Below, piece by piece: positions 60,505 through 64,000 of a stretch of 64,000 nt of DNA. The position numbers and the translations under genes are program-made. Origin of the DNA: Alviniconcha marisindica (taxonomy: Eukaryota > Mollusca > Gastropoda > Provannidae); the NCBI GenBank assembly GCA_018857735.1, contig JABMCL010000698.1:755001-819000 (forward strand). The letters run 5' to 3'. Position 1 is the stretch's first letter; every line of letters starts with the position of its first letter. Below the pieces are notes generated by a model that was not told the origin of the DNA, ran no database searches, and saw only the letters and a program-made list of their open reading frames with translations.

Positions 60505-60589
<85 letters not shown>

Positions 60590-60700
60590 CCCCCCTCCTC
60601 TCCCCCCCTCTCTCTCTCTGTGCTTCTCCCACTCTTGTAGTGAACCTTGTGTGGAATCTTTTTCTACGCGCCATATGTTGATTTTCATTCATTCATTCAT

Positions 60701-60778
<78 letters not shown>
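60480..60778. repeat. C run and two long (TC)n tracts
   Basis: C run 60484-60504, TC 60506-60586, (ATTC)n at 60685-60702, TC 60704-60777. Confidence 0.95.
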
Positions 60779-60781
<3 letters not shown>

Positions 60782-61559
60782 CCTCCCCCTCCCCTCCTCC
60801 TCCTCCTCCTCTGTAGCTATCTTATGGGGGAACTGCATGCGGATGCACAATGCAAGACCCGCTCTGTTGACAACCTAGAGCTACCGAAGCTTCCGTCTTT
60901 TTAAACCAGCTGTTAAGTCTAGCTCATCATTACTGTGCATGCCTCGCCGACTGCCAGGAAGTCGGCCTTTCCAGTGTCTACCTCTGCAGGACATCCAGCT
61001 TCATGCAGTTTTCCAATCTTCCTTAGCGATGTGTGAACCAGACTGTGCTTGTGGTTTGGTGAATTTTGTTTTGCGCTGATGTGACCATCGCTCTGGACAC
61101 ACCGAGTAAACCAACTGTGCGCTTAAAATGAAATATCTACGTCTCTGGGTCTTAGAGAGACAGACAGACAGACAGATGGTTTTGCTGGTGTCCCTCTTGA
61201 ATGGATAGAAAAACTATAAATGATACTCGTACTTGTATGTGGCCAGTTTTAATGGGAGTTAGAAAGTGTGTATGCGCTTTGTTCATCACGTGTGATATAT
61301 TTCTTCTTTTTCTTCTTTTTCTGTATTAGAACAGAGTACGATTTTTTGTCCCACCATTTTTCCGAAAGTAGACTGCAAGTGGTGGGGTGGCCAACAGTTG
61401 AGGTAGCTGTAGAAAACTACTGTTGAGTTCTCCAGGAATTTCAAACGCGCGAGAGCGTGACCAAGTAACCGAAACGCAGAAATGTATGTCGCTGGGTCGA
61501 GTTTGCCGTTGTTGTCCCCATAACATTTGCCAAAGGCTTCTCCAGAGGTGTCGGTGTAG

Positions 61560-61845
61560 ACTTGAAGGCAAGAAGGTTGTCTGGGACAAATAGGAACCTG
61601 GACAACCAAAAGGCGTTGCAGGCAAGAAGATTGTCAGGAACAGGTAGGAACAGACAGCCCAAAGGGCGTTATTTGTGAGAGGATTGTCTGAGACAAATAA
61701 AAACGTTTAAACCAAAGGATGCTTGTGAGAAGGTTGTGAGAAGATTGTCTGGGACAAGTAAGAAGAAACCTCCTAAAAGGCTTTGTTTTGGGAAGATTGC
61801 GTGGGACACGTAAGAACAGATATCCAAAATATAGGCGTCGGTAGA
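61560..61845 (+). repeat. Decayed array of about 58-bp units
   Basis: Units share AGAAGGTTGTCTGGGACAA, then TAAGAACA or TAGGAAC and an AAAGGCGTT-like block. Confidence 0.55.
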
Positions 61846-62022
61846 GGTTTATTACAAGCACAGCTGCTGTCCTGTTAGAAACGACTGGATAGTCAGGAAT
61901 AGGAGCAGATAATCAGTGTGGTCCGGAATGTGCAAACTGTAGGAGCCGGCTTCTCTGACGCTGTCTTGAACGAGTAACAAAAATCAATTCCGTCCGTCAA
62001 AAACTGACGACACAACACGGTA

Positions 62023-62522
62023 TTGGGCGATTCAGCGAAGCTGGTTTGCTAGAGTGAATGCGCTTTGTAATCTTTCGCGCTAGAAGTCGTGAGAGGTCGC
62101 AGCGCACTTCCGGTCCGATTTCTGAGTAGTCGTTGCTTCACGCTGTGTATAACAGTGGAAGTTGAACCTAGAATCGCGAAGCAGTACAAATGCCATACTG
62201 TTGCTGTTGCAAAAATTACCGTGGAAAGGGGATGGAGGGTGGGGAAAAAAACGTCTTTGCGTCGTTTTTTGGCTGACCAGAAGATCGCGAGTTCGCGTTT
62301 TGGGGCATCCTATAGCATGAGCAAGTTGTTGCTTATTGCCAGACACATTCTGACTAAGGGCCTCCAAAAATGCCTTTAAAGTTGGCAGTATAAAATTCGC
62401 ATTTTCACTGTCACCGCCTTCCATTGTGAAGAAAGTACGCACCGGAAGTAAAAGCAGCCTAGGGACTTAAGCGATGCCGGGCAAAAGTCAAGGGAGTTAA
62501 CAACCCTGCCTGAATCGCCCAA
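62023..62522. mobile_element. Possible TA-flanked non-autonomous DNA transposon (500 bp)
   Basis: TTGGGCGATTCAG at 62023-62035 and its exact reverse complement at 62510-62522 bound 500 bp. TA lies directly outside each end (62021-62022, 62523-62524), as expected for a Tc1/mariner-type target duplication. An inner inverted pair ACTTCCGGT / ACCGGAAGT lies near 62106 and 62442. No transposase frame. The single copy here limits certainty. Confidence 0.55.
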
Positions 62523-63033
62523 TAGCGAAGCTTGCTTCCCAGTTCCAGGCGCGCCTATTTCCACGTATCTTTCAGTTTCGTGTGACTCTTTGTGCTCATT
62601 AACAGTCGTAGGATTTTACTTTTCTTTTGCTAAGCCGGTCATAATTATGTATGTAGTGACATAGCTGCACGCACCTAGGTTTAACGAGTTTTGCTTTCTT
62701 TGACTGATCAGTGTGTTTGTGTATTTTCCTGTCATCTTGCTGGAGGAGTAGTGAGGGCACTTTGCTCCGGGAATGACTGGTGTGGGCATAGTGCTGCTGA
62801 TGTTGTTGTTGTGAAATAAGAACGCTGCGAATGATGCTTAAACCCGCAACGGCTTGACATGCGTTGGTACTTTTGGTGTTGGCAAGCTTGTTGTTTAATT
62901 TTTATATATCTATTGGGGGTGGGGGTGCGGGGTTACATATAAGAGTTGAGTCATAGTTACAGTCTACATCTATTTTCTTTGGGGGAACGTTTCTGCGTAA
63001 AGATTGAGTTTGGAGAAGAAGGGTAAAGGGTGC

Positions 63034-63035
<2 letters not shown>

Positions 63036-63103
<68 letters not shown>
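63036..63103. repeat. (TG)n microsatellite
   Basis: About 34 TG. Confidence 0.95.
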
Positions 63104-63104
<1 letters not shown>

Positions 63105-63485
63105 GTTGGTAATGATGTTGGTGACGTTTTGTTAATGCCGCTTGACCAATTACTTCTAAGCTTTGACAGTTCTGATGACATATCTTTCATTGTAATCATG
63201 TTTTTTTGTATTAAGCGGAATTGAGTGAGAGAGACGGGGGAGGTGGGGGGTGGGTGGACCTTATACGCATCGAAATTTTGATACTGTTTTGAAAGCAAAA
63301 GGTGTACACGCAAAAAGCGGATAATATAAACCACGAAAAGTGGGCACTGCGCTGTGAAGACTGATTTGAGTTAAACATGTTTTTACTCATTTTACTTGAA
63401 CGTATCAACAGTCTAACTATGCATCGCCTAAAGGTTGCGGAGAACGGGTTTTTCTGTTAACACCTCACGACTGTTTTGTCCACAG

Positions 63486-64000
63486 AGGAGGACGGCTACT
63501 CGACGGAGATGGCTCGCTTCGTGGCGGACATGAGTCGCCTGACAGCCAGCGGCCTCCCGGCCGACAGCGCCGACGTCTCCTCCAACGACACCAGCATCTC
63601 CTTGCCGGAGACGGAAAGCGCCTCGGACACGGGGTCCGTCATCCGGCACGGCGTGCCGTTCCACGCCCGCGTGGACTCCAAAGACTCTCAGTCCAGCCTC
63701 AGCTCGCTGGGGCGACCGTCGCCGGAAGGGGACCGAGTCCACGAGGCCCCTCTCATCGCCAACACCAACGCCTTCGCCATGACGGAGGAGATACACGCTC
63801 CTGTGGAAACCGTGCCGCCTCCTCCCGAGTTCCAGACCGATGGAAAGGCGAAGGAGGAGGAGGACGAGGAGGAGGAGGAGATTACGACGGTGACGGAGGA
63901 GTACATTGTTCCCGTCGGCCCTCGTGGCCTGGACTATTCGGCGGCGGTGAAGGTGTCGGAGGAGACGAGTGTCAGCCGGCAGAAGGACTCGGACGCTGCT
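63486..64000 (+). CDS. cobl: Cordon-bleu-like protein, exon 9, partial at window edge
   Basis: Encodes residues 811-982 and is still open when the window ends. It starts EEDGYSTEMARFVADMSRL, followed by Ser/Asp-rich low complexity (SADVSSNDTSISLPETESASD, then DSKDSQSSLSSLG) and a glutamate run around 63857-63880. The acceptor is TTTGTCCACAG|AG at 63485. GC3-rich codon use matches the other exons. The WH2 actin-binding motifs expected near a Cobl C-terminus are not in this part, so they must lie beyond 64000 or be absent; without them the call is 'Cobl family' and does not separate Cobl from Cobl-like 1. Confidence 0.88.

Larger units (their letters stand above)
58933..63485 (+). other. Cobl-like intron 8 (4.6 kb)
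   Basis: GTACAA to CACAG. Contains a dispersed repeat copy, a 26-bp minisatellite, two (TC)n tracts, a decayed array at 61560-61845, a TIR-bounded 500-bp element and a (TG)n tract. Confidence 0.8.

Overview
The window is animal nuclear DNA: intron-rich, very dense in (CA/TG)n and (CT/GA)n microsatellites, with many unrelated minisatellites, tRNA-headed SINEs, short LINE-tail repeats and small DNA transposons. This composition, together with a GC-rich, split cordon-bleu-type gene, suggests a lophotrochozoan, most likely a marine gastropod mollusc (inference; the sequence does not name the species). I see no bacterial-type gene and no CRISPR array. No other protein gene is convincing on either strand; almost all remaining open frames are translated low-complexity repeats.

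The one real gene is on the + strand: a homologue of the actin nucleator cordon-bleu (Cobl). I could assemble nine exons whose splice phases all match: 24405-24644, 36314-36539, 49666-49891, 50433-50611, 51918-52758, 54299-54445, 55786-56229, 58798-58932 and 63486-64000 (open at the window edge). Counted from ATG 24412 they give 982 codons without a stop. In order these hold an N-terminal basic-proline motif, two ubiquitin-like Cobl modules, a Lys-rich motif, two KKRAPPPP-type motifs and long acidic/Ser-rich disordered stretches. The actin-binding WH2 repeats expected at the C-terminus would lie beyond base 64000. A second candidate first exon at 34206-34328 sits inside intron 1 and can only join the gene in frame by skipping the exon that completes the first ubiquitin-like module.

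Layout: 1-24404 is upstream or 5'-UTR-intron DNA with repeats only (minisatellites at 12.3, 16.3-18.2, 19.3 and 22.9-23.7 kb, a pair of piggyBac-type MITEs at 18.9 and 21.6 kb). 24.6-36.3 kb (intron 1) holds a tRNA-derived SINE, a decayed LINE endonuclease and the alternative first exon. 36.5-49.7 kb (intron 2) is mostly a succession of different minisatellites. 49.7-64 kb is exon-dense, with repeats pressed close against the splice sites. Points worth a second look are tandem duplications that copy splice-site neighbourhoods at three exons, a nested 1.9-kb minisatellite, a TIR-bounded 500-bp element at 62.0-62.5 kb, and three short-repeat families that share one 3' hairpin-like tail.
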